Of a stretch of DNA of 40,529 nucleotides, positions 24,465-32,768 are shown in pieces. This DNA is from Nitrospirota bacterium (GTDB lineage Bacteria > Nitrospirota > Thermodesulfovibrionia > Thermodesulfovibrionales > Magnetobacteriaceae), in assembly GCA_015233015.1 (NCBI GenBank), contig JADFYO010000031.1, forward strand, positions 1 to 40,529, written 5' to 3'. The number at the start of each line of letters is the position of its first letter. The first letter of the stretch is position 1. A model generated the notes under the pieces. The model was not told where the DNA came from. It was given only the letters and a program-made list of their open reading frames with translations, and did not search any database. The position numbers and the translations under genes were made by a program.

Positions 24465-26087
24465 CTATCTTTGTATCATATATGAGTAATTTAAACCCTT
24501 GTTATTGTGGATATAACCACCTTCGTGGGATACCACACAACAGTTAAAATAGTCGCAGTCATAGTGGTATTTGTGCAGTTCGATGGAGAAGTCTATATCG
24601 AATGCCCTTGCGCCGCCTATATCCGACGGTATCTCTTTTATAAAAAAGCTGTGTTTGATATTAAATACGTGTTCCCAATCGCCGCGTTCCACTTTTGAAA
24701 ATCCACAGTAAACCGTCATATTATACAGGTAGTGTTCACTGGGAAACACGACCATACACCTGTCGTGAATGCTGCTGAAGAGCAGGTCGTCTCCTTCCAC
24801 TATATAAGCGTTAAAGTGTACTTCCAGCCTTTGCGGCCTGTCGTCGATTTGGCGGAAATAAAACCCCGAGTCAAAGGACACGTTATATATCTGCTTTTCC
24901 AGGAAACCGAGATGCTCCAGTTTCCACCTTTCATAAAAGTATGCCTCTACGGCGATATTTATCCTGTTCCTGACATAATCGTACATGTCTTCAATCGAAC
25001 CGCCATAGCGAGGCAGGGCCAATACCTCCTCGTCCTGGGAAAAACTTATCGGCGGGATACCTTTTTTTAGCAGCATATAGTTCAGAAAACACTTGCCGAC
25101 GCGTCCGTTAGAATCCCAAAAAGGGTGAATGGCGATGAACATGTAATATGAACGGGACAGGTCAAAAATAAAGGTATTCAGGGTATGAAAGCTCTGGCTG
25201 GTTTCCCATACCACATGCCCGAGGTCCTTGATTTCTCTGTCGAAGTTGCCGTTATCGAACGTAACGCCATTTTTATCGGGAAAATCGAACGGCCTGAAAC
25301 TCCCCGCGTTAGGTACGGTGTCCCTGGACATTGTCAGATGGATCTTTTTTAACAGATCAAGACCGATCTCGGTATAGGCATGAAGGGAGGAGAATGTCTC
25401 ATTGTACATTTCTAAGAAGTTTTTATTTCCAATGACTTTTAATTCCTGGGGGGAAAGCGCATCCTCATGCCCGACCGTGCCTTTCATTATGGTCATAGAA
25501 GAGCACCCCAGATGCAGGAACAACTTCTGAAATATTGCCGTATTGACGTTCCACGCGGTCTCCTCGCTCATTATTTTAAAATACTGCTTCAGGTCAAGCC
25601 GTATGGGATGTGTTACGACAGGCGTGTCCTCATCCGCGTTCCGGCCAAGGATAGCACAGAGCTGCCGTATTATTTGGGCAGAGTTCATTGCCGCAGCGTC
25701 TTCACTGGAAAAATCTGTAAACTCTTTTACCTTCGCTGAGTATTTATCAAATCTCTCTGCAAGCAGCAGGTATAAATGTTCCGCATGGTCATGTTTTAAG
25801 GTGCCAAGGGCGCTTAACAAATCTATGTTTACGCCGTATCCCCTATAGCCTAAGGCATTGATGACATCGCATTTCCTGTCGATTTCCGCAATGGTACGGT
25901 CATAGAGTGCCTTGTTGTAGTGCCATTTCATATAGTAGTAGAGGAGATTTTCTGTGTCGTAGGCTTCCTGATACTCCAGTTCGCCAAGTTCACGCAGTAT
26001 ATGTTGAAAGTTCCCATTTAACTTATCGAAGATTGCCTGACAGTGGTTGTCCCACTGATATGCTAAGACAAAAGATACTGGCGGCAT
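24465..26087 (-). CDS. Large Fic-domain protein
   Basis: A 540-residue protein with a Fic fold. The active-site loop reads HPFWDSNGRVGK at 321-332. The canonical form is HPFxxGNGRxxR, so H321, the acidic residue, N327, G328 and R329 are kept while the first Gly is Ser and the last Arg is Lys. H, N and R at the ATP site suggest it can still transfer a nucleotide or similar group to a protein, but activity is not certain. No clear inhibitory SxxxE(G/N) helix was found by eye. The N-terminal 250 residues and the C-terminal 150 residues (beta-rich, from YNVSFDSGFYF) are unrecognised. It lies between the EEP gene (44-bp gap) and the PLD-like gene (2-bp gap). Confidence 0.85.
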   Translation of the reverse strand: MPPVSFVLAYQWDNHCQAIFDKLNGNFQHILRELGELEYQEAYDTENLLYYYMKWHYNKALYDRTIAEIDRKCDVINALGYRGYGVNIDLLSALGTLKHDHAEHLYLLLAERFDKYSAKVKEFTDFSSEDAAAMNSAQIIRQLCAILGRNADEDTPVVTHPIRLDLKQYFKIMSEETAWNVNTAIFQKLFLHLGCSSMTIMKGTVGHEDALSPQELKVIGNKNFLEMYNETFSSLHAYTEIGLDLLKKIHLTMSRDTVPNAGSFRPFDFPDKNGVTFDNGNFDREIKDLGHVVWETSQSFHTLNTFIFDLSRSYYMFIAIHPFWDSNGRVGKCFLNYMLLKKGIPPISFSQDEEVLALPRYGGSIEDMYDYVRNRINIAVEAYFYERWKLEHLGFLEKQIYNVSFDSGFYFRQIDDRPQRLEVHFNAYIVEGDDLLFSSIHDRCMVVFPSEHYLYNMTVYCGFSKVERGDWEHVFNIKHSFFIKEIPSDIGGARAFDIDFSIELHKYHYDCDYFNCCVVSHEGGYIHNNKGLNYSYMIQR

Positions 26088-26131
26088 GTTATCGTACCTC
26101 GCGCTTTATATGTATGTTATTTATATGTATA

Positions 26132-27649
26132 TTATTCGATGACGGCATAGACCCCTATATGGTCGCTGAGAGATGGAGCTTTGAGAATAAGCTCCGCACG
26201 GTGAATTCTTACGCCGCCCCTGACCATTATATAATCAATTCTGGTAAAAGGATTTGCCGAGCTGAACGAGTTCCCACCGGTTTTATGGCATGACCTGTAG
26301 GCATCCATATATCCCTGCTCTTTGAGATATGATATGACAAGCGAGTCCTCGACATCGTTAAAGTCGCCCGCTATTATGGTGCAGTAAGCGCCGTTGCCAT
26401 AAATGGCATCGAGAGATTTCAGCAGTTTCTCCGCCTGAGCCAAGCGAACCTTTGGGTTTTCGCTGTGGTCGAGATGAAGGGAGGCAAAGACAAATCTGCG
26501 TCCATAGATTTCGACCTCGGCGGCGGCCGCAAAACGCTCCATCAGGGGACAAAGCCCCTCGGTAAGGCCCTTATTTAAGTCAATCGTCTGAGGATTTTTC
26601 ATGGCATACCTTGACGACACCGCCACCCCCTCCGGATACTTATCCATAAACAGGTGGCAGTAGCTGTAGTGGGTTCTATAGTAGTAGCCCGTTGTCTTTG
26701 TCATTAACACGGCAATTTGGGCGCTTGTTTCCTCAATCCCCGCACCGTTTATGACCTCCTGATAGCAGCAGATCTCAGGGTCGTTGGCGCTCAGTTCACC
26801 GGCTATTTGTCTGAAACGCTGCGCGTCGTTTGTGCCGTGGGTGCCGTGGAGATTGAACGAGCAGACGCGCACTACCGTTGGATTTAAGGCGCGGTATTTC
26901 TGAAAATCTTCTTCCGTTAATATGCCTGTTGTGGCATTTTTCGTGAATCTGTCGTTAATCCTGTAAACATACTCCTTTATGCAGTTATACTCTTTTGCGA
27001 TGGTCTCGGCGGGCGCTCCGGCCCTCAGAAGTCCGATCATCTCGAGACGCCGCAAAACGGGGTCTTCCATGTTCATATTATCTAACCAGTGCCTGATGTT
27101 CGACCCGGAGAGAATGCCATATACACCGTTATGGGAGAACGCCGAATGTACCCTGTAAAGGTATTGCACGTCAGTATGTAAATCTGCGGCAATTTTCTCC
27201 GGCGGCACCCCTGTTCTCAGAAGTCTGACCATCTCGAGGCGTCTGAGGACATCGTCGTTGCTGCTGAGTATATCTATCCATTTAGCTCCTGCGAGTTCTT
27301 TGTCCAGTTCGACGCCCACACCCTGAGCGCTCATGGCTATCCACATATCGCTTAATTCATTCGCCAGTACATCGTCACCTTCAATAACCTTTCTCAGCTG
27401 AAGACGAAAAGACGCCTGAGCGTCCGGGTCGAAGGGTAAGTCGGCTGCGTCCTGCATAGCCTCTTTCAGGGATTGCCGCTGTTTAAGTTTGGGCTTGATT
27501 TTGTCCATGATGGCCTTTGCCCACATAAGGGCTTGCTCATCTGCGGATATGGCCGCAGGTGCGTCTTTCTCTGCTTGCGGCTGAAGCAGGTTCGGTATAA
27601 AAGGCATAAGAAAGCCGGAGATACCGTATAATAAAGTTCTGATGTCCAA
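26132..27649 (-). CDS. Endonuclease/exonuclease/phosphatase protein with helical repeat region
   Basis: A 505-residue protein. The first 22 residues are hydrophobic (LLYGISGFLMPFIPNLL), then a helical domain follows (ADEQALMWAKAIMDKIKPKL) that resembles the all-helical N-terminal modules of bacterial conflict proteins. Residues about 140-270 hold two copies of a roughly 63-residue helix-turn-helix-like unit (VLRRLEMVRLLRTGVP and VLRRLEMIGLLRAGAP). Residues about 275-505 are an EEP domain with QEV, HLDHS, GDFND (428-432), IDYIM and SDHIGV ending at H497. The start is a TTG behind AAGAGGG. It begins the EEP-Fic-PLD operon. Known EEP proteins cut DNA, phosphoinositides or sphingomyelin; the substrate here is open. 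Confidence 0.83.
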   Translation of the reverse strand: MDIRTLLYGISGFLMPFIPNLLQPQAEKDAPAAISADEQALMWAKAIMDKIKPKLKQRQSLKEAMQDAADLPFDPDAQASFRLQLRKVIEGDDVLANELSDMWIAMSAQGVGVELDKELAGAKWIDILSSNDDVLRRLEMVRLLRTGVPPEKIAADLHTDVQYLYRVHSAFSHNGVYGILSGSNIRHWLDNMNMEDPVLRRLEMIGLLRAGAPAETIAKEYNCIKEYVYRINDRFTKNATTGILTEEDFQKYRALNPTVVRVCSFNLHGTHGTNDAQRFRQIAGELSANDPEICCYQEVINGAGIEETSAQIAVLMTKTTGYYYRTHYSYCHLFMDKYPEGVAVSSRYAMKNPQTIDLNKGLTEGLCPLMERFAAAAEVEIYGRRFVFASLHLDHSENPKVRLAQAEKLLKSLDAIYGNGAYCTIIAGDFNDVEDSLVISYLKEQGYMDAYRSCHKTGGNSFSSANPFTRIDYIMVRGGVRIHRAELILKAPSLSDHIGVYAVIE

Positions 27650-27682
27650 GTGCCCTCTTCTTATGTTGAAGTGCCCTCTTTG
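27642..27682. repeat. Direct repeat AAGTGCCCTCTT at the start of the EEP operon
   Basis: The 12-bp string occurs twice, 22 bp apart; on the minus strand both copies read AAGAGGGCACTT and the nearer one supplies the ribosome site of the EEP gene. The second may be a duplicated start region or an operator. The rest of 27683-27812 shows no gene. Confidence 0.55.
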
Positions 27683-27812
27683 GGTGTCGAATAATTTTGA
27701 CTACGTATGATACCACATAGCACTATTATTATTCAATAGCAAATTATGCCATGACGTATTAATTTTATACATGCGTTTGTGTTGATGCTCAATCTGGAAT
27801 TACCGATGGTTT

Positions 27813-28307
27813 TTACCGGCCACAGTCTGATGTCGAACCCTTGATTTTCTCTATTGCGTGAGGCAGGACATCGAGTATTACGGCGAGGGTTTCCCTTACC
27901 GCTTTTACGCTTCCCGGAAGGTTTACTATCAACGCGCTGCCCCTTATGCCTGCCGTTGCCCTCGAGAGCATGGAGCGGCGTGTCGCCGTAAGGCCTTCGG
28001 AGCGCATTGCCTCCCCAATGCCCGGCACTTCCTTATCTATAACCTCGAGAGTGGCGTCGGGCGTTACGTCTCGCGGAGACAGGCCAGTCCCGCCTGTTGT
28101 CACCACAAGGTCAACCCTTTCACACATTGCGATGAGCCGTGCCTTTATTTGTTCCTTTTCGTCAGGGATTATTTCTGTGAAGAGAACTTCGGCCCCGATG
28201 CCCCTTAGTAATTCGCACACCAATGGGCCGCCTTCATCAACCCGCCGCCCCATAGCGCCCTTGTCGCTAATTGTCAGTACGGCTGCCGTTATTGCCAGAC
28301 ACTCCAT
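27813..28307 (-). CDS. mogA: Molybdopterin adenylyltransferase (MogA/MoaB type)
   Basis: A 164-residue protein of the MoaB/Mog family that activates molybdopterin by adenylation before molybdenum insertion. The signature TTGGTGLSPRDVTPDAT and the end NLPGSVKAVRE are typical. The ATG at 28307 is only about six bases beyond the candidate -10 (28314-28319), so the message may lack a leader. A MOSC-domain protein gene, usually its companion, lies 2 kb away on the same strand with an unrelated gene between. Confidence 0.93.
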   Translation of the reverse strand: MECLAITAAVLTISDKGAMGRRVDEGGPLVCELLRGIGAEVLFTEIIPDEKEQIKARLIAMCERVDLVVTTGGTGLSPRDVTPDATLEVIDKEVPGIGEAMRSEGLTATRRSMLSRATAGIRGSALIVNLPGSVKAVRETLAVILDVLPHAIEKIKGSTSDCGR

Positions 28308-28313
28308 ACCGCT

Positions 28314-28370
28314 ATCTTAACACATCAACAAACGATATAGACAGAACCTCGGCAGTTATTTTATGATACA
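28314..28370 (-). promoter_or_regulatory. Promoter box of mogA, shared with the MOSC gene
   Basis: On the minus strand the extended -10 TGTTAAGAT ends six to seven bases before the ATG. Upstream conserved pieces CTGTCTAT and ATCATAAAAT match a copy at 30847-30902 in front of the MOSC gene. No strong -35 is seen, which suggests activator use. Confidence 0.5.
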
Positions 28371-28414
28371 CCCGTGGCAGCCAAGGGAAAGACGCCGCCC
28401 GCTTAAGATGAAAT

Positions 28415-30334
28415 ATGACGGAATCTGAAAAACATACAAATATAACTGAATTAACCCATATTATTGTTATATGTATGCTTGGTGCTATTGCATATCACAA
28501 TACCTTAGGCGTACCTTTTACCCTTGACGATTTCAGTAATATTGTAGAATGTAAAGAGATAAGGAATCTTAATGATTTTATTAGTTTAAAACTGCTCACC
28601 CATGGAGAATACGGTTTCAGGGCAAGATTCGTTGGATATTTTACGTTTGCTCTTAATTATTGGTTCAGCGGGCTTAACGTGAGGAGTTATCATGTCGTTA
28701 ATATTTTAATACATATTATCAATGCGTTTCTTATTTACAGGATGATTCTTTTGATACCAAAAACTCCGTTTTTTGCGGATTTTACCAAACATCAATCAAT
28801 AAGAACGCTGGCATTTTTAGCCTCCGCTTTTTTTGTAGTCCATCCGGTTCAGACCCAGTCGGTAACGTATCTGGTCCAAAGGTTCGAGGCCCTTGCAACA
28901 ACTTTTTATTTAGTTTCCATAATTTTTTTCATAAAATTAGGAACGAGTTCAGGGAGAACCCGTATTTTTTATTTCATTACCTGCTTCATATCGACTGCAC
29001 TATCTATGAAAACGAAGGAAGTAGCCCTTACCATACCAATGATGATGCTGATGATGGAGTTTTTATTTTTTACCCCTGTGAAACGTAAGAACAGATTAAT
29101 CGTTCTTTTGCCAATCCTCTTATTGATCCTATTAATTCCACTGGCAGTAGTACATGGAGATATAAAGCAGTTACCAAATTCATATAATATTGTCAATAAT
29201 GACATGTCCACTTTCCAACGAGTTGACGACGAAGACATGTCCGGTTCCCAACGCGTTGACGATGAAAACGCATCGAATGCACCAAGTTCAAACAGAAAGG
29301 TTAAGGCTGTCAAGTCGTCTCATTACACTTACACTATATCTCAGTTTGCCGTTATGCTGACTTACTTAAGGATATTATTTTTCCCATTACATCAGAACCT
29401 GGATTACGATTATCCCATGTATATCAGTTTTTTACGGTTTAAGGTGTTAGCAGGCGCCCTCACTGTTATGGCCATAATTTCAATTGCGGTTTATTTCATC
29501 TATCGTTCGGGAAAACATAACGGAACTGCTAAATATTACCAAAGACTGTTCAGCTTAGGAGTAATTTGGTATTTCATTACTCTTTTAGTTCAGTCTGGTT
29601 TAGTATCCATAGCCGACCTGATATTTGAACACAGGCTGTATCTGCCGTCTATAGGCTTTTTTATAGCCTTGTTTGCATTATTGGAATTATTTATGATAAA
29701 TAAGCCCATTTTTTCAAAAATAAGAAAGGAGGCTTTGTTTGCAGTCCCGATTGTGATTTTATGTATTTTAACTATTCAAAGAAACAAAGTATGGCAAAGC
29801 AATATAACTTTGTGGGAAGACACCGCAAAAAAGAGTCCTAATAAATGGAGATGCGGGTTCCTTTTAAGCAAGGCATACGCTGACGCGGGAAGAATTGACG
29901 ACGCCATTGCCGAATTACGGCGAACCATTATGGTTGCGCCCCTGAGGCACCAGTCTTATAATAATCTTGCAAATCTTTATATGGCAACCCGTCAGTATGA
30001 CAAATCGCTTATAATTTTTGAACAGTTAGTACAAATTAAACCCTGGTCGCCAGAGGTGCATAATAACTTGGGCGTTGCTTACTTATTAACAAATCAGAAT
30101 GAAAATGCAATAGAAGAATTTAAAAAGGCATTACAAATAAAATCTGATTATGTCGCGGCGTATAATAATCTTGCCATCGCCTACCATAACCTTAAAAAAG
30201 ATAAGCACGCTCAGGTTATAACCGAGAGGGCTATTTCTGTAAACAAAGACACTGCAGAACCAGATGAAAACATCCAGGTACTTAAAAATAACTTACAGAT
30301 GATTAAGCCAAACGATAATACAACCACTCGTTAG
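28415..30334 (+). CDS. Polytopic membrane protein with C-terminal TPRs (TMTC/GT-C-like)
   Basis: A 639-residue protein. About ten membrane helices fill residues 15-455, with strings usual in TMTC-like or PMT-related proteins (YHVVNILIHIINAFLIY, FFVVHPVQTQSVTYL). Residues about 470-630 hold four TPRs (VHNNLGVAYLLTNQNENAI). Relatives are thought to be O-mannosyl- or other dolichol/polyprenol-linked glycosyltransferases, but this is not proven for bacterial forms. A hydrophilic loop near residues 255-300 contains an 11-residue tandem repeat (DMSxxQRVDDE). The gene is AT-rich compared with its neighbours and stands on the opposite strand between mogA and the MOSC gene. The start ATG at 28415 has only a weak ribosome site. 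Confidence 0.82.
   Translation: MTESEKHTNITELTHIIVICMLGAIAYHNTLGVPFTLDDFSNIVECKEIRNLNDFISLKLLTHGEYGFRARFVGYFTFALNYWFSGLNVRSYHVVNILIHIINAFLIYRMILLIPKTPFFADFTKHQSIRTLAFLASAFFVVHPVQTQSVTYLVQRFEALATTFYLVSIIFFIKLGTSSGRTRIFYFITCFISTALSMKTKEVALTIPMMMLMMEFLFFTPVKRKNRLIVLLPILLLILLIPLAVVHGDIKQLPNSYNIVNNDMSTFQRVDDEDMSGSQRVDDENASNAPSSNRKVKAVKSSHYTYTISQFAVMLTYLRILFFPLHQNLDYDYPMYISFLRFKVLAGALTVMAIISIAVYFIYRSGKHNGTAKYYQRLFSLGVIWYFITLLVQSGLVSIADLIFEHRLYLPSIGFFIALFALLELFMINKPIFSKIRKEALFAVPIVILCILTIQRNKVWQSNITLWEDTAKKSPNKWRCGFLLSKAYADAGRIDDAIAELRRTIMVAPLRHQSYNNLANLYMATRQYDKSLIIFEQLVQIKPWSPEVHNNLGVAYLLTNQNENAIEEFKKALQIKSDYVAAYNNLAIAYHNLKKDKHAQVITERAISVNKDTAEPDENIQVLKNNLQMIKPNDNTTTR
29201..29266. repeat. 33-bp tandem duplication in the membrane-TPR gene
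   Basis: Two units, 29201-29233 and 29234-29266, each begin GACATGTCC and end GACGA(C/T)GAA. They encode DMSTFQRVDDE and DMSGSQRVDDE in a hydrophilic loop. Confidence 0.9.
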
Positions 30335-30344
30335 CGGTACTGCA

Positions 30345-30389
30345 TTTCCCTTAATATGGCTTTCCCCTTAATATGGCTGCCGGGGCAGC
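30345..30389. other. Short tandem repeat and hairpin between convergent genes
   Basis: TTTCCCTTAATATGGC (30345-30360) is followed by TTTCCCCTTAATATGGC (30361-30377). GCTGCC-GG-GGCAGC at 30376-30389 can fold to a stem but without a U-run. It may act as a weak bidirectional end for the membrane-TPR and MOSC genes. Confidence 0.4.
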
Positions 30390-30841
30390 TATTGGTCATG
30401 AACTATTATTTTATCTCCCGGCTTAACTTCGCCGCCTTCTATGACGCGGACGAAAATCCCCTCAGACGGCATTACGCAGTCCCCGGCCTGATAGTATATA
30501 GCGCATCTGTTATGGCACTCCTTGCCGATTTGCGTTACCTCTATCTCGACTGACGCTCCAACAGACATTCGGGCACCTATGGGCAGGGTGGGAAGCGTTA
30601 TGCCTTCAGTTGTAATGTTCTCCGCGAAATCGCCGCAGTTGACATCGAGGCCGGCGTCCTGCATTTTTTTTATACTTTCAACGGCAAGAAGGCTGACCTG
30701 CCTGTGCCATTGCCCCGAGGCATGGGCATCCCCGTCAATCCCGAAGTCCTTTATCAGCATGGCCGATTTAACGGGTGACTTTCTCTCGCCCTTTTTCTTG
30801 CTGGTATTTACCGATATTATTTTGCCAATTCCTTCGCTCAC
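30389..30841 (-). CDS. MOSC-domain protein
   Basis: A 150-residue MOSC (molybdenum cofactor sulfurase C-terminal) protein. The pattern GIDGDAHASGQWHRQVSLL, the region CGDFAENITTEG, and the Cys in GKECHNRCAIYYQAGDCVMP, which could hold sulfur, fit the family. MOSC proteins are thought to deliver sulfur to molybdenum or other metal centres. The start is a GTG at 30841 about six bases past a -10-like TAAAAT; an SD is not visible. Its usual partner mogA lies beyond the inserted membrane-TPR gene. Confidence 0.88.
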   Translation of the reverse strand: MSEGIGKIISVNTSKKKGERKSPVKSAMLIKDFGIDGDAHASGQWHRQVSLLAVESIKKMQDAGLDVNCGDFAENITTEGITLPTLPIGARMSVGASVEIEVTQIGKECHNRCAIYYQAGDCVMPSEGIFVRVIEGGEVKPGDKIIVHDQ

Positions 30842-30846
30842 TCAAA

Positions 30847-30902
30847 ATTTTAACACATCCCAACAGAATATGGACAGTATTTAGTAGATAATTTATGATA
30901 CA
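30847..30902 (-). promoter_or_regulatory. Promoter box of the MOSC gene, twin of the mogA box
   Basis: On the minus strand ATCATAAATTA, CTGTCCATAT and the extended -10 TGTTAAAAT are arranged as in front of mogA. The -10 ends just before the GTG start, so the transcript is probably leaderless. Confidence 0.5.
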
Positions 30903-30965
30903 ATTGTGTCTTGAGATACTGTTATGACAGAGGATTGACTAAAACCGGAGAGGGGTGGGCCAAAT

Positions 30966-32753
30966 ATGACAATAAATATGATTAAACATATAGTTAACGA
31001 TATGACGAAAGGTAAGGCGGGATATAAGGCGGGGAAAACGCTGCAGAGTGCTATCTTTATTGTTTTGTTCATGGTTTTGTGCCAAACACTGGGTCTGTCT
31101 CCCGTAGTTAAGGATGCATGGGGTATGGACAATCCCCTTCTGCCTCTTGTCGATAAAACCGTCAGTTTTTTTCAGCCACTGGTGCTGAAAATCGACAATG
31201 TCACAGGAGATAACGTTACCCTCGGCGGTGATGCACCGGGGAAGGCCGTGAAGGGCACCAGGTTTGACATCTTCAGGGAAGACATTATGTTCTATCACCC
31301 TGTTACAGGCGAACCTCTGGGGCATTTCGAGAACCTTACCGGCACGATTGAGATAACCGGCAAAAAATCTGACGGCACGGCTTTGGGCCGCCTCATAAAA
31401 GGCACTCCGAAAAAAGGCGACATCGCGCGCCTGTCAAAGTCAAAGGTCAAGGCCCTGTTCTCCCAGGATAAGTCCATCGATTGGTTCCTCGGCGACGTTT
31501 ACTACAGGCAGCTAAAACAAAGCGGACGCTTTGAGCTTTTCGATACCGCAATTGACGCACAGAACGCTGACGCGCTGTTTGAGGAGGCAAAAAAACTGGG
31601 TGCCGATGTGCTCATCCTTATTGAAGGCTCAAAGAAGGAAGCGATTGGGGATGAAGACAAACTGTTAAAACAGCGTATCTTCTGGGTCTCTGACCGTAAA
31701 GAGGTATTTTCGGATACCGTGCCGATTTCCGAGTCGTATCATCAGGAAGTGCTTGCCGCGGCAGACATATTCCTGTCCGTGATGAACGACCCTGTTCTTA
31801 CGTATCATCTGCCCACTTCGTACGACCTTATGGCAATAGGCAGCATTTATGGCGGCGGCGACATCGTGCTTATCTTTAGTTCCGGTTCTGATTTGTCTGT
31901 ATATAAGCCTGGCGTTGACATGAACAGGATAATGGAACTAAAGGGCGACAAGATGAGCGATAACGTGTATATTGACGTTATTGACATAAATAAAGACGGT
32001 AAAGACGAGATAATCGTAACCTCGATGGCGCATGACGGCGCGAGGGCGTTTATCTATGGCGTTGACAATGGCCAGCTCAGTATCTTGTGGCAGTCACGCG
32101 GCTTTTTAAGGGTCTATAATAATAAGCTCCTGTTCCAGCGCTACTCTCCCAATGAAGGGCAAACCGGCATTGCTCAATACATAACCTGGGACGGCTCTTC
32201 TTTTAAGGAGGAGGGACAGCTGCCGCTGCCGGCCGGGGTTAATCTCTATGATTTTGTAATGCTCGAGGCCACATCCGAAACCGTTGACAAACAGCGTGAT
32301 TCTGTTATGTTATATTACGACAGCGCTGACCACCTCGCCGTGAGAGATACCGCGGGGACACATCTGTGGCGGAGCAAGGACAACATGGGCGGCTTTACCA
32401 GAGAGTACACGATACCCGGCCCGACTAACCTTACAGAAGGAAGCAAATGGCATATAGCCGATAAGATGTATTTGTATCGCAATAAAGCCGTTGCTGTCAG
32501 GAGGGAACCGCTTGCTTTAGTCTCGGCGTCATTAGGCTTTAAGAAATCATATATAACGAGCTATGGATTTAATGGCATCTCTGTCGAGGAGAACACGCTT
32601 GTCGGGTCTGTCCCCGGGAATATCATAGACTATGCGATCTACAAAGACCTGATATATGTGTTATCGAGACCGATGCTGGGGCTTAATTTCTCTGGTATGC
32701 TTAAAGGAGAGAACCCTCTCGTGACCAACCTGTTCATATATAAATTGCTGTAG
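30966..32753 (+). CDS. Secreted FG-GAP-like repeat protein with FlgT-like domain
   Basis: A 595-residue protein, start at 30966 behind GGAGAGGGGTGG. A hydrophobic segment at residues 25-45 (SAIFIVLFMVLCQTLGL) is a likely signal anchor. Residues about 65-130 look like the C-terminal FlgT-type SH3-like domain (VTGDNVTLGG, HPVTGEPLGHFENLTG). Residues 140-270 recall a TolB/peptidoglycan-protein-like region. From about 290 to 595 comes an FG-GAP-like propeller containing a calcium loop DINKDGKDE. It stands 15 bp ahead of uppS and is probably co-transcribed with the isoprenoid operon. The function is unknown; an envelope role is suggested by position. Confidence 0.75.
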   Translation: MTINMIKHIVNDMTKGKAGYKAGKTLQSAIFIVLFMVLCQTLGLSPVVKDAWGMDNPLLPLVDKTVSFFQPLVLKIDNVTGDNVTLGGDAPGKAVKGTRFDIFREDIMFYHPVTGEPLGHFENLTGTIEITGKKSDGTALGRLIKGTPKKGDIARLSKSKVKALFSQDKSIDWFLGDVYYRQLKQSGRFELFDTAIDAQNADALFEEAKKLGADVLILIEGSKKEAIGDEDKLLKQRIFWVSDRKEVFSDTVPISESYHQEVLAAADIFLSVMNDPVLTYHLPTSYDLMAIGSIYGGGDIVLIFSSGSDLSVYKPGVDMNRIMELKGDKMSDNVYIDVIDINKDGKDEIIVTSMAHDGARAFIYGVDNGQLSILWQSRGFLRVYNNKLLFQRYSPNEGQTGIAQYITWDGSSFKEEGQLPLPAGVNLYDFVMLEATSETVDKQRDSVMLYYDSADHLAVRDTAGTHLWRSKDNMGGFTREYTIPGPTNLTEGSKWHIADKMYLYRNKAVAVRREPLALVSASLGFKKSYITSYGFNGISVEENTLVGSVPGNIIDYAIYKDLIYVLSRPMLGLNFSGMLKGENPLVTNLFIYKLL

Positions 32754-32768
32754 AGCCCGGAGGTGCAA

